A stretch of DNA of 59,501 nucleotides from Nocardiopsis sp. NRRL B-16309 (GCF_001279585.1 NZ_LGEC01000095.1:1-59501); one strand, 5' to 3'; counted from the first letter of the stretch, positions 33,598 through 42,348 are shown. Notes: a model not told the origin generated them from the sequence alone. Numbers and translations: made by a program.

Positions 33598-34848
33598 TCA
33601 GACGAACTCGGGTGTCCCGGCGGGCATGGTAAATCGGAACTCGGCGCCGCCGCTGGGGGCGCGTCCGACGGTGATCGTACCGCCGTGGGCCTCGACGAGG
33701 CCCTTGACGATGAACAGGCCGAGGCCGGTCCCGCTCCGGCGCTTGCTGCGCCAGAACTGGCGGAAGACGCGCGGAATGGTCTCAGGTGCAATGCCCTGGC
33801 CCTCGTCGCGCACCGACACCGCTGCTCCTCCTTCACACGGCTCGATCACGATACTGACAGTACCAGCGCCGTGCCGCACACCGTTTTCCACCAGGTTGAG
33901 CAGGATCTGCTCGATCTTGTCGGCGTCCAGCCACAGCCGAGGCAGCTCGCCGCGGGTCTCGACGCGGAAGCGCTCCTCCGGCTCGCCGGCGGCGACCCGC
34001 CCGGCCACGACCCGGCGCACGGCCTCGGCGAGGTCGACGACCTGGCGGCGCACCTCCAGGCGGCCCGACTCGATCCGGGAGACGTCGAGGAGGTCGTGGA
34101 TGAGGCGGGTGACGCGGTCGGCGTCGGCGTTGACCGTCTCCAGCATGAACAGCTTCTGCTTGTCGGTGAGCCGTTCCCACTTGGCGAGCAGGGTGGAGGT
34201 GAAGCCCTTGACGCTGGTCAGGGGCGAGCGCAGTTCGTGGGCGACCTCCGAGACCAGGTCGGCGCGGCTGCGTTCGGCCCGGGCCGCGGCGTCGCGCAGG
34301 GTGACGACCAGGCGGACGAGTTCGCCGCCGGGCCGGGCCCGCACGTAGCGGGTGGCCACCAGGATCTCGCGCTCGTCGGGCAGGAAGAGCGAGCGCTCGG
34401 ACTGGCGGACGCGGTCGCGGGCGCCGCCGTAGGGGTCGGTCGCCTCCCACCAGTCGTGCCCGTCGAGGCCGACCAGGGGTAGCGCGGTGCGGAAGTCGCG
34501 GCCGAGCGCGGCCTCGGCGGGAACACCGGTCAGGTGGGCCGCCACCGCGTTGAACAGCACGACCCGGCCGCGCGCGTCGGCGACCAGGACGCCGTCCGGG
34601 AGGTCGTCGGCGTGCAGGGGGCCGCCGCCGAGGTGGCCCGAGGCGCCCTCGACGTCCCACAGCGCGGCCGACGGCGGGTCGGCCGCCGCCCGCACGGGCG
34701 CCGTCGGCGGTGACGGGAGGAGGAGGCCCTTTCCGTCGGCGGAACCGGGTACGGCGGGACCGTGCCCGGATTCGGGTTCGTCCGAGGAGTGCGCCGTCCC
34801 CCCGCCCGAGTCACCCTCCGGGTGATCCGCCTGTCGGCCGCCGCCCAC
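33598..34848 (-). CDS. Soluble PAS-domain sensor histidine kinase (orphan)
   Basis: 416 aa from a GTG at 34848 with GGGGAGAGG upstream. There is a disordered acidic N-terminus (about 70 residues), one PAS domain (GVLVADARGRVVLFNAVAAHLTG to about residue 210), HisKA with HELRSPLTSVKGFTSTLL near residue 225 and a full HATPase (LNLVENGVRHG, VRDEGQGI, GTGLGLFIVKGLVEAHGG). There is no membrane segment, so sensing is cytoplasmic. No response regulator is adjacent. The same gene sits between the rRNA methyltransferase and pheS in Streptomyces, so the position is conserved. The signal is unknown. Confidence 0.92.
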   Translation of the reverse strand: MGGGRQADHPEGDSGGGTAHSSDEPESGHGPAVPGSADGKGLLLPSPPTAPVRAAADPPSAALWDVEGASGHLGGGPLHADDLPDGVLVADARGRVVLFNAVAAHLTGVPAEAALGRDFRTALPLVGLDGHDWWEATDPYGGARDRVRQSERSLFLPDEREILVATRYVRARPGGELVRLVVTLRDAAARAERSRADLVSEVAHELRSPLTSVKGFTSTLLAKWERLTDKQKLFMLETVNADADRVTRLIHDLLDVSRIESGRLEVRRQVVDLAEAVRRVVAGRVAAGEPEERFRVETRGELPRLWLDADKIEQILLNLVENGVRHGAGTVSIVIEPCEGGAAVSVRDEGQGIAPETIPRVFRQFWRSKRRSGTGLGLFIVKGLVEAHGGTITVGRAPSGGAEFRFTMPAGTPEFV

Positions 34849-35016
34849 GCCTCTCCCCGCTCCCCTTGAAGGTCCACGACCACAGGCTCCTGGGCCGCGG
34901 ACCGCTGACCGATCACATCCACCACACGCCCGTGGACGCCACCGCAGGTGGTCTACCCTGCACTCCCACCTGGTACGCCTTGCGGCCCGGGTCGGGACCG
35001 TCCGGCAGGGGACGAG

Positions 35017-35045
35017 CGTATAGGCACTCCGCGCGCGCACGGCAA
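35017..35045 (-). promoter_or_regulatory. Promoter of the orphan kinase gene
   Basis: On the minus strand TTGCCG (35040-35045), a 17-bp spacer and TATACG (35017-35022), about 170 bp before the GTG start. Confidence 0.5.
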
Positions 35046-35311
35046 CCCGAAGGCAGGGAAGGCCGCCTGTCGGGGTCCGCCCGCTCCCACGTGCTGCCCA
35101 GCCTGCCCGGTCCGCGCGGACCGACGCAGCCCCGTACCCGTGACACGGGTCGGCGCGCGCCGACGGACCCGTGCCCCGCATGGGTGACCCGGGACGTCGC
35201 CGAGCCTATCGGTCCGGGGCGGTGGAGCCCCGGTGTTCCGGACATTTGCGTCCGCGACTCGTGGTCGGTGTCGCGGGCCGCGCGGGGTGGGGCGGCCCGG
35301 TCCGGTCCCGC

Positions 35312-36163
35312 TCAGGCGCTGCGCTGCTGCCGAGCGGTCGTGTACAGGCACACCGCCGCGGCGGTGGCCAGATTCAGGCTTTCGGCCCCGCCGTAGATCG
35401 GCACGCTGACCGCGCCGTCGGTCTGGCGGACGACGTCCTCGGGCAGTCCCCAGGCCTCGTTGCCGAAGACCCAGCCCACGGGGCCGTCCAGGTCGCCGCT
35501 GTCGGCGACCTGGTGCAGGTCCTGGGGTCCGCCGCCGTCCGCTGCCCACACCCGCGCGCCGCGGCCGCGCAGGAACTCCACGGCGGTGCCGACCGGTACC
35601 CCCACCACGACGGGCAGGTGGAACAGGCTGCCGGCGGAGGCGCGCACGCACTTGCCGTTGTAGGGGTCGACGGAGGCGTCGGTGAAGATCACCACGTCGG
35701 CGCCCGCGGCGTCGGCGGTCCGCAGGACGGTTCCGGCGTTGCCGGGGTCGCGCACGTGGGAGAGCACGACCGCCATGCGCACGTCGCCGACCTGGTCGAG
35801 GGGGACGTCGACGAACTCGCAGACCGCGATGATCCCCTGCGGGGTGACGGTCTGGGCCAGCTCGGACATGACGTCGAGGCTGACGCGGTGGGTGGGAACG
35901 CCCGCGGCGCGGGCGACGTCCACCAGGTCCAGATGGCGCTGGGCGGCCTCCGCCGTGGCGAAGACCTCCACGACGCCGAGGGCGGCCCCACCGTAGGGGG
36001 ACCGCCCGTCGCGGCCGCCGTCGACGGCGGCCAGAGCCTCCCGCACCGCCTGCGGCCCCTCCGCGAGGAAGCGCCGCTCACGTTGGCGGAAGGTGCGCTT
36101 GGCGAGCCGCCGAACCCCCTTGATCCTGGGTGAACGGATACTCGTGAACTCGTGGCTCGCCAT
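35312..36163 (-). CDS. TrmH/SpoU-family rRNA 2'-O-methyltransferase
   Basis: 283 aa. A SPOUT methyltransferase with an N-terminal L30e-like RNA-binding domain (KGVRRLAKRTFRQRERRFLAEG) and the knotted catalytic domain carrying the three SpoU motifs: LSHVRDPGNAGTVLRTADA (motif 1, near residue 135), WVFGNEAWGLP (motif 2, near residue 230) and VSVPIYGGAESLNLATAAAVCLY (motif 3). It uses S-adenosylmethionine to methylate a ribose in rRNA; thiostrepton-resistance (TsnR) and RlmB-type enzymes are the closest families, and the target nucleotide cannot be assigned. It lies in the conserved slot after rplT. Confidence 0.92.
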   Translation of the reverse strand: MASHEFTSIRSPRIKGVRRLAKRTFRQRERRFLAEGPQAVREALAAVDGGRDGRSPYGGAALGVVEVFATAEAAQRHLDLVDVARAAGVPTHRVSLDVMSELAQTVTPQGIIAVCEFVDVPLDQVGDVRMAVVLSHVRDPGNAGTVLRTADAAGADVVIFTDASVDPYNGKCVRASAGSLFHLPVVVGVPVGTAVEFLRGRGARVWAADGGGPQDLHQVADSGDLDGPVGWVFGNEAWGLPEDVVRQTDGAVSVPIYGGAESLNLATAAAVCLYTTARQQRSA

Positions 36164-36254
36164 CGCTACTCGCTGTTGTCTCTGCCTCGGTCGGCCTGGG
36201 TCGTGTTCTTCGCGGCGTTCCGGCCTCGCGGCCGAAAGCCTCAGAGAACACTCC

Positions 36255-36629
36255 CTAGGCGGCGGCCGGGGTGGCCGGGAGGGCCTTCTTGGCCTGCTCG
36301 ACCAGGGCCGCGAAGGCGGCCTCGTCGTTCACGGCCAGCTCGGCCAGCATGCGGCGGTCGACCTCGATGCCGGCCAGCTTCAGGCCCTGCATGAGGCGGT
36401 TGTAGGTCAGGCCGTTGGCGCGGGAGGCCGCGTTGATGCGCTGGATCCACAGACGACGGAACTGCCCCTTGCGGTCCTTGCGGTCCCGGTAGGAGTAGGT
36501 CATCGAGTGGAGCATCTGCTCCTTGGCCTTGCGGTACAGGCGCGAGCGCTGCCCGCGGTATCCGCTGGCCCGGTCGAGAACGACCTTGCGCTTCTTCTTG
36601 GCGTTGAGAGCCCGCTTCACGCGTGCCAC
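36255..36629 (-). CDS. rplT: 50S ribosomal protein L20
   Basis: 124 aa. The N-terminus is basic and extended (VKRALNAKKKRKVVLDRASGYRGQ begins at residue 3), followed by the globular domain with RLWIQRINAASRANGLTYNRLM. Starts at a GTG at 36629 behind GAGGGAG. The C-terminus has an Ala/Pro-rich extension of about 8 residues. Third gene of infC-rpmI-rplT. Confidence 0.98.
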   Translation of the reverse strand: MARVKRALNAKKKRKVVLDRASGYRGQRSRLYRKAKEQMLHSMTYSYRDRKDRKGQFRRLWIQRINAASRANGLTYNRLMQGLKLAGIEVDRRMLAELAVNDEAAFAALVEQAKKALPATPAAA

Positions 36630-36800
36630 AGTGACTCCCTCGTAGTCTCAAATCCGGCGCGCACGGCGCGCCGACCGGTCCGGCCGGGACTGGTCCAGGC
36701 GGCCCGTGTTCGCTTCAGGTGGGTGCCCTCCGGGTGCCGTCTGTGCACCGACGCGCGGTCGGTCGCACGGGCACGCCCGGGAGGAGGGAAGTTCCGGGTG

Positions 36801-36995
36801 CTACCTGCCCAGGAGCTTCTTGATGTTCTTGGTGTCCGCGGGAGCCAGCTCGGCCTCGTTGCCCAGCTTGCGCTTGCGCTTGGAGGTCTTGTGCTCAAGG
36901 ATGTGGTTCTTGTTGGCACGGCGGCGCATGATCTTGCCGGAACCGGTGACCTTGAAACGGTCCTTGGCTCCGCTGTGGGACTTGTTCTTCGGCAT
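36801..36995 (-). CDS. rpmI: 50S ribosomal protein L35
   Basis: 64 aa. A small basic ribosomal protein beginning MPKNKSHSGAKDRFKVTGSGK and ending KKLLGR, typical of L35. It is spaced by 186 bp from infC and 171 bp from rplT, which is loose for a ribosomal operon; no internal promoter was identified in the gaps. Confidence 0.98.
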   Translation of the reverse strand: MPKNKSHSGAKDRFKVTGSGKIMRRRANKNHILEHKTSKRKRKLGNEAELAPADTKNIKKLLGR

Positions 36996-37181
36996 GTCGC
37001 CGTCGTCTCCTACTCCGTCGGCGCGTCATCCGCTCAGGGCGGCTGACGCTGTTCTTCCCCTGCTATGGCGGGGCCCCGCGCGCCGAATCCGACGCATCCG
37101 GGCCGATCGCGCACAGCCCACCCCACCACCCGGTTCCGCTTTCGCGGCGGTCCGGGCGGTGGGGGACTTCCCCGGGCGCCG

Positions 37182-37766
37182 TTACGCCTGTTCGCGCTGC
37201 TCGCGGCGGGTCTTGTCGCCCGCCGCGGCACGGGCCTCGGCCTTGTGCTCGGACCGCCGCTTGTGCGGGCCGATCACCATGACCATGTTGCGGCCGTCCT
37301 GCTTGGGCTGGGACTCGACGGTGCCGAGGTCCTGGACGTCCTCGGCCAGTCGCGCCAGCAGTCGGCGGCCCAGCTCGGGGCGGGACTGCTCGCGACCGCG
37401 GAACATGATCGTCACCTTGACCTTGTCCCCGCTCTTGAGGAACCGTACGACGTGACCCTTCTTGGTCTCGTAGTCGTGCGGATCGATCTTCGGGCGGAGC
37501 TTGATCTCCTTGATGATCGTGTTCGACTGGTTCTTGCGCGACTCGCGGGCCTTGACCGCGGACTCGTACTTGAACTTGCCGTAGTCCATCAGCTTGGCGA
37601 CCGGCGGGCGCGCGGTCGGGGCGACCTCGACGAGGTCGAGGTCGGACTCCTGGGCCAGACGCAGGGCGTCCTGCACGGAGACGATTCCGACCTGCTCACC
37701 GTTGGGTCCGACGAGACGGACCTCGGGCACCCGGATGCGGTCATTGATGCGGGGCTCGGCGCTGAT
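37182..37766 (-). CDS. infC: Translation initiation factor IF-3, apparent AUC start
   Basis: 194 aa. It prevents subunit association and checks the start codon. The IF3-N domain (RINDRIRVPEVRLVGPNGEQ), linker, and IF3-C domain (IKEIKLRPKIDPHDYETK) are present. The conserved N-terminus ISAEPRINDRIR begins at an ATC (37764-37766), preceded by AGGGAGGGG with a 4-nt spacer. Upstream in frame there is no ATG, GTG or TTG before a TAA. The next GTG (V of RVPEVRL) has no ribosome site and would remove 12 conserved residues. An AUC start parallels the AUU start of E. coli infC, where IF-3 represses its own translation. The C-terminus is extended and basic. Confidence 0.95.
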   Translation of the reverse strand: MSAEPRINDRIRVPEVRLVGPNGEQVGIVSVQDALRLAQESDLDLVEVAPTARPPVAKLMDYGKFKYESAVKARESRKNQSNTIIKEIKLRPKIDPHDYETKKGHVVRFLKSGDKVKVTIMFRGREQSRPELGRRLLARLAEDVQDLGTVESQPKQDGRNMVMVIGPHKRRSEHKAEARAAAGDKTRREQREQA

Positions 37767-37885
37767 GAGACCCCTCCCTAGCTTTCTCGATTACCTGGGA
37801 CCGACCGTCCGCCAGGCGGTGGACGGTCTGTTAGGCCCGTTCGCTCGTGCTCCGTCGAACTCCGGGGCCGCGTCGGGGTCAGCGC

Positions 37886-37920
37886 AAAACGAAAACCCCG
37901 CCAGCATGTGCAAGCGGGGT
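37886..37920 (-). terminator. Intrinsic terminator within the infC leader (possible attenuator)
   Basis: On the minus strand ACCCCGC pairs with GCGGGGT (outer bases 37895 and 37920) with a 12-nt loop, followed at once by TTTTCGTTTT (37886-37894 region), a real U-tract that is rare in this genome. It lies about 120 nt before the infC start and 190 nt after the likely promoter, so it would act on the infC leader transcript. Confidence 0.7.
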
Positions 37921-38108
37921 GATCCAGCCGATTGTTCCCGATGACGGACATCACGCGCACCAGACGCCCCACAGGGCGCCGGGTGAACTGAGCGCGACGC
38001 GCTCGATCACCGGACCGGGACCTACACGGGCAGGACCCGGCAGGTGGGAGGATCATCTCCGCTTGCGGTACGGCGTGCGAACACGCCGGACCAAGTCGTT
38101 TCAATACG

Positions 38109-38117
38109 AATATACCA
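38109..38117 (-). promoter_or_regulatory. Extended -10 promoter of infC
   Basis: The minus strand reads TGGTATATT (38109-38117), a TGn extended -10 with TATATT. It is in the only AT-rich patch between aroE and infC and predicts a leader of roughly 330 nt. Confidence 0.55.
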
Positions 38118-38140
38118 GGAGTCGGGAGCGCCCGGACCGT

Positions 38141-38977
38141 TCAGGCGGCGGCCCGGCGACGCTCCAGCTCGGCCTCGCCCGCGGCGCGCATCGCGGCCAC
38201 GGGGACGTCCTCGACACCGGTCATCAGGCGCACCTGGGCCACGGCCTGGTGCAGGAGCATCGGGAAACCGCCCACCACGCGGCCGCCCCGCGCGGCGACG
38301 GCCTCCGCCGCCCGGGTCGGCCAGGGCGCGTACACCACGTCGAACAGGTCGGCGCGCGAGGCCGCCAGGTGCTCGGCGTAGCGGTCGGCCGCGCCCGAGG
38401 GCAGCGACGAGACCACCAGGTCCACGTCCAGGCGGGCTCCGATGCCGGACAGCGGCGCGACCTCCAGCGGGTGGCCGAGCCGGCGCGCGGCGTCGGCGAC
38501 CTCACCGGCCCGCCCGGTGTCCCTGGCCAGGACGGTGACCGGAGCACGCACGCCCAGCTCGCGCAGGGCGGCCAGCGCGGAGGCCGCCGTCGCGCCGGCC
38601 CCCAGCACCACCACGTCGCGGGGCGCGCCGACCCCCGCCTCGGTCAGGGCGGTGGCGATCCCGGTGACGTCGGTGTTGTGGGCCGACCAGCCCCGCCCCC
38701 GCGGCACCAGGGTGTTGGCGCCGCCGACCTGGCGGGCCAGCTCGGTGACCTCGTCGGCCAGGTCCAGGGCCCGCCGCTTGAGCGGCATGGTCAGCGACAG
38801 GCCGCGCCACTCGGGGCCGAGCCCGTCCAGGAAGGGCGCCAGGCCCTTCTCGTCGCACTCGACCAGCCCGTAGGACCAGTCGTCGAGCCCCATCGCGGCG
38901 TAGGCCGCGGTGTGCAGGACCGGTGAGAGCGAATGGGCCACCGGCGATCCCAGGACGGCCGCGCGTGCCAGAGTCAT
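38141..38977 (-). CDS. aroE: Shikimate dehydrogenase
   Basis: 278 aa. It reduces 3-dehydroshikimate with NADPH in the aromatic pathway. Substrate motif SPVAHSLSPVLHTAAY at residues 11-26; the catalytic lysine lies in SLTMPLKRRALDLAD near residue 65; NTD (as HNTDVTG) is near 103; the nucleotide motif VVLGAGATAASALAAL is near 122. It follows mltG with a 16-bp gap, the order also found in Streptomyces. Confidence 0.95.
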   Translation of the reverse strand: MTLARAAVLGSPVAHSLSPVLHTAAYAAMGLDDWSYGLVECDEKGLAPFLDGLGPEWRGLSLTMPLKRRALDLADEVTELARQVGGANTLVPRGRGWSAHNTDVTGIATALTEAGVGAPRDVVVLGAGATAASALAALRELGVRAPVTVLARDTGRAGEVADAARRLGHPLEVAPLSGIGARLDVDLVVSSLPSGAADRYAEHLAASRADLFDVVYAPWPTRAAEAVAARGGRVVGGFPMLLHQAVAQVRLMTGVEDVPVAAMRAAGEAELERRRAAA

Positions 38978-38993
38978 GCTTGTCCCGTGCTTC

Positions 38994-41861
38994 CTACCAC
39001 TCGGCCTGGTTCTCCTCGACCATCTGGTTGTGCTCCTCCAGGGTCGTGGAGAAGCCCGTCTCGCCGTTCTCCGGGTCGATGAGCGCGAAGTAGAGGTAGT
39101 CCACGTCCGCGGGTTCCAGGGCCGCCTCGATGGCCTCCTGGCCGGGCGGCACGAAGGGCCCCTCGGGCAGGCCCAGCATGCCGTAGGTGCTGTAGCCCTG
39201 CGGATCGGCCTCGCAGGCGTCGCGCTGCTCGTCGTTGAGGAAGGTGCCGTGCTCCCCCAGGACGTAGAAGCAGGTGCTGTCCATCTGGAGCTCCATGCTG
39301 AGCGCCAGCCGGTTGTGCACGACGGCGGAGATGAGGGGCATGTCCTCCTCGTTGCCGGTCTCGGCCTGGATGATGGAGGCGATCGCCATGATCTCGTTGG
39401 GGTCGCGATCGATGGCGGCGGCGCGCTCCTCCAGTTCGATCTCCTCGGCGACCTGGTTGAAGTGCGACACCATGGTCCGCAGCACCACCCCGGCCTCGGT
39501 GCCCGCGTCGAACCGGTAGGTCTCGGGGAAGAGGTACCCCTCGGGACCCGCGGTCGCGTACTCCGGCAGGTTGAGGTCGTCGACGTCGGCGTAGGCCTCC
39601 TCGAAGTCGGCGACGGGGATGCCCAGGTCCTCGGAGAGCTGCTCGAAGATCTCCTCCGAGCGCAGCCCCTCGCGGACCGTGACCCGGCCGCCGAGCCGGT
39701 TGTCGGGGTCGAGCAGCGCGGCGACCGCGCTCTGCGCGCTCATGCCCTCGGCGAGGGAGTAGCTGCCGGGCACGAGCCCCTCGCCGGCCTCCTCCGGGGG
39801 TACGTCGTCCAGGGCGTTGGTGAACGCGCGCACGCTCGCCACGACCCCGGAGTCGGTCAGGGTCTCACCGACGGCGGTACCGCTGTCGCCCTGCTCGATG
39901 GTGACGACGACCTCGCCGCTGCCCTCGCCGTCGTAGTCGGCGGGGAAGACGTAGGTGCGCACGATCCCGTATCCGCCGCCCACGACGACGAGGACCAGCA
40001 CGAGCACGAGCGCGATCATCATGCCCTTGCTGTTGCGCTTGCGGCGGGCCCGGCCCGATCCGCCCTTGCGCTGGCGGGCCTGCTTGGCGCGCCGCTTCAT
40101 CTCGCGCTGCCGCCGGCTGTTGCCGTAGGCGGCGGCGATGTCGTCGAGCGCCGGCTCCTCGTACTCGACCTCGTCGTGCTCGTCCTCGTCGGCCTCCGCC
40201 TCCGGCTCGGGCACGTACTCCTCGCGCGGGTCCTCGACGTCGAACCCGTCCGAGGCGCGGCGGCCCCGGCCCCGCCTGCGACGGCGGAAGGGCTCGCCCT
40301 CGGCCCTGCCGCGCCTGCGGCGCGAGCGCCGGGCGACCGGCTCCTCGTCCTCGGCGGCCCCTGCTTCCTCGGCGGCGGCCTCGCTCGGGGCGAAGTCCTC
40401 GTCGGGCCCGTCGGCGGCCCGGCCGCGGCGGCCCGCGGGCTCCTCGGGCCGCTCGAAGAGACCGGAGTCGAAGGAACCGGAGTCGTGGGAACCCGGCTCG
40501 GAGGAAGGCGGCTCGAACGGGCCGGAGTGCTGCGCGGCCTCGGCTGGGAAGGCTCCCGCCTCGGCCGCGGGCTCCTGCGACCGACGGGCACGCCTGGCCC
40601 GGCGGCCGGTCGGCTCCTCGTCGCGGAAGGCCTCGACGGACGTCTCACCGGTCGCGTGGCCCTCGTCGGGCGCCTGCGCGCCGCGGCCACGGCGGCGGCC
40701 GCCACGGCCGCGGCGGGTCCGCCCCCGGGGCTCTTCGGCCTGCTCGAAGGAACCGGAGCCGTGGGAAGCCGACTCGTGGGGATCCGGTTCGAACGCCCCG
40801 GCTCCCTCCGGCGCGTCGGCCAGGAAGGCGCCCGCGTCGGCCGCGGGCTCCTCCGACCGGCGGGCGCGCTTGCGGCGGCCGAGACGTCCCCGGGGCTCCT
40901 CCTCCTGCGGTGGCGGCTCCGGGTCGCGGCCGCGCCGACGCCGGGGGCGGCGGTCCTCGGACTCGCTGATCACCGCGAAGGCGCCGGTGTCGGCCGACTG
41001 GTGCACACCGGGGAACGCGCCGGTGTCGAAGACGCTGTCGTCCTCGGGGACGTCGGAGAGGAAGCCGCCCTCGTCCGGCTCGGGGGCGCGCTTGGCACGC
41101 TTGCGGCGGGCACGGCGGCCGACGGGCTCGTCGGGTTCGACGAAGGCACCCGGGTCCGGGCCCGCGTCGGCGGGCGCGGGGGGTTCGCGGCGCGCGCGGC
41201 GCCCGCGCCGCGGCTGCTCCTCGGGTTCGACCGGCTGCTGCGGGGCCTGCGGGGTCTGTGCGGCGGGGGGTGCCTGCGGGGTGGAGGGTGTGGGCGATCC
41301 GAGCCCGGCGAGGGCCGCCAGCCCGTCCTGGTTCGGGTCCGTCGGCGCGGGCCGCCGGCCCTGGCGCGCGTCGGGGCCCGGGACGCCGGGCGGCTGCGCG
41401 CCGGGCGGAGCGGGCAGGGGTCCGGCGCCCCCGGCCGGAGGCTGGGGAGCGGGGCCGCCCTGGCGCTGGGCGGCCGAGCGCGCGGCGCGGCTGCCGCGCA
41501 GGGCCTCGGCGGCCCCGCCGCGGCGGGCCTGGTCGCTTTGGGGCGCGGCGCCGGTGCGGCGCGGCGGCTCGTCCTGGGGCTCGGCCGCGCGGTGGCGGCG
41601 CCCGGTGGGCGGCGGTCCGCCCAGCGGGTCGTGGTCGGAGTCCGGCCGCGGTGCGTACCGGGGGGTGCGGAACTCGCCGGTGGACGTGTCCGGCGGACCG
41701 CCGGCGGTGCCGCCGGTGTCGGGCGGGCCCGGACGCGCCCGGCGACCGCGCGACGGCGGCTGCGCGGCGAGCGGGTCGCTCAACGGGTCGTAGTCGTAGC
41801 CGCCCTCGCGGTCAGCCCGCCCACGGTAGGGATTATCGGGGTAATCATCCCTGTCGTTCAT
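38994..41861 (-). CDS. mltG: Endolytic murein transglycosylase MltG with giant disordered tail
   Basis: 955 aa, nearly three times the usual length. Residues 1 to about 610 are a disordered cytoplasmic tail of alternating Arg-rich clusters (GRRARRxR) and acidic stretches, with about eleven x-x-G-x-F motifs such as DTGAF, DAGAF and DSGSF. A single membrane helix (MMIALVLVLVLVVVGGGYGI) spans about 612-632. The YceG/MltG domain follows outside, with the catalytic glutamate in IMAIASIIQAETGNEEDMP and the conserved HNRL. It cleaves nascent glycan strands and so sets strand length. The ATG at 41861 has AAGGAG upstream and overlaps the ruvX end by 17 bases. Confidence 0.92.
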   Translation of the reverse strand: MNDRDDYPDNPYRGRADREGGYDYDPLSDPLAAQPPSRGRRARPGPPDTGGTAGGPPDTSTGEFRTPRYAPRPDSDHDPLGGPPPTGRRHRAAEPQDEPPRRTGAAPQSDQARRGGAAEALRGSRAARSAAQRQGGPAPQPPAGGAGPLPAPPGAQPPGVPGPDARQGRRPAPTDPNQDGLAALAGLGSPTPSTPQAPPAAQTPQAPQQPVEPEEQPRRGRRARREPPAPADAGPDPGAFVEPDEPVGRRARRKRAKRAPEPDEGGFLSDVPEDDSVFDTGAFPGVHQSADTGAFAVISESEDRRPRRRRGRDPEPPPQEEEPRGRLGRRKRARRSEEPAADAGAFLADAPEGAGAFEPDPHESASHGSGSFEQAEEPRGRTRRGRGGRRRGRGAQAPDEGHATGETSVEAFRDEEPTGRRARRARRSQEPAAEAGAFPAEAAQHSGPFEPPSSEPGSHDSGSFDSGLFERPEEPAGRRGRAADGPDEDFAPSEAAAEEAGAAEDEEPVARRSRRRRGRAEGEPFRRRRRGRGRRASDGFDVEDPREEYVPEPEAEADEDEHDEVEYEEPALDDIAAAYGNSRRQREMKRRAKQARQRKGGSGRARRKRNSKGMMIALVLVLVLVVVGGGYGIVRTYVFPADYDGEGSGEVVVTIEQGDSGTAVGETLTDSGVVASVRAFTNALDDVPPEEAGEGLVPGSYSLAEGMSAQSAVAALLDPDNRLGGRVTVREGLRSEEIFEQLSEDLGIPVADFEEAYADVDDLNLPEYATAGPEGYLFPETYRFDAGTEAGVVLRTMVSHFNQVAEEIELEERAAAIDRDPNEIMAIASIIQAETGNEEDMPLISAVVHNRLALSMELQMDSTCFYVLGEHGTFLNDEQRDACEADPQGYSTYGMLGLPEGPFVPPGQEAIEAALEPADVDYLYFALIDPENGETGFSTTLEEHNQMVEENQAEW

Positions 41862-42348
41862 CGGAGTCTCCTTGGCTGGAGCGGACGATCTCGCCCGGGG
41901 GATGGCCTGTTGACCGTTCCTGGTCCAAGGCGCTCTGGAGGAGGACCGTGGCCGCGGCCTGGTCGATGACGGACCTGCGGGCCTTCCCGCCCTTGGCGCC
42001 CTTCCGGCCGAAGGAGGCGCCGGAGAGCAGCTGGCCCTGGGCGGTCACGGTGGTGAGGCGCTCGTCGACCAGTCGGACCGGGACGGGGTCCAGGAGCCTG
42101 GCGAGGGTGCGTGCGAACGCGCGGGCGGAGCGTGCCGCCGGTCCCTCCTCGCCGGACAGGGACGCGGGATGGCCGACGACGACTTCGCGTGCCTCCCGCT
42201 CCACGACCAGCCGGGCGATCCGATCGAGGTCGCCCCTGCCGCGCCGCACGGTCTCGACCGGGCTCGCCAGCGTACCGCTGGGGTCGCTCGCGGCGACCCC
42301 GATACGGGCGTTGCCTGGATCGATCGCCAGGCGCACACCGTGCCTCAA
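41845..42348 (-). CDS. ruvX: Holliday junction resolvase-like protein YqgF/RuvX
   Basis: 167 aa. RNase H-fold protein proposed to act in Holliday-junction resolution or rRNA processing. LAIDPGNARIGVAASDP with the first catalytic Asp is at the N-terminus, VVVGHPASLSGEEG is in the middle, VRLVDERLTTVTAQGQL with the Asp-Glu pair is near 97, and the terminal Asp is in RRSVIDQAAATVLLQ. A TTG at 42348 with GGGAG 8 nt upstream gives MRHGVRLAID and fits homologues best; a GTG at 42363 is the alternative. Its end overlaps mltG. Confidence 0.9.
   Translation of the reverse strand: MRHGVRLAIDPGNARIGVAASDPSGTLASPVETVRRGRGDLDRIARLVVEREAREVVVGHPASLSGEEGPAARSARAFARTLARLLDPVPVRLVDERLTTVTAQGQLLSGASFGRKGAKGGKARRSVIDQAAATVLLQSALDQERSTGHPPGEIVRSSQGDSDERQG

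Noticed and set aside
38910..41969. Very long plus-strand frame opposite mltG and aroE (about 1,000 codons)
   Set aside because: A composition-driven antisense shadow. The minus strand encodes recognisable MltG and AroE, and the plus frame has no family resemblance. The same applies to the long plus frames opposite alaS (42652-45741), the conservon kinases (7308-11207, 13665-16832) and pheT (30218-32626).
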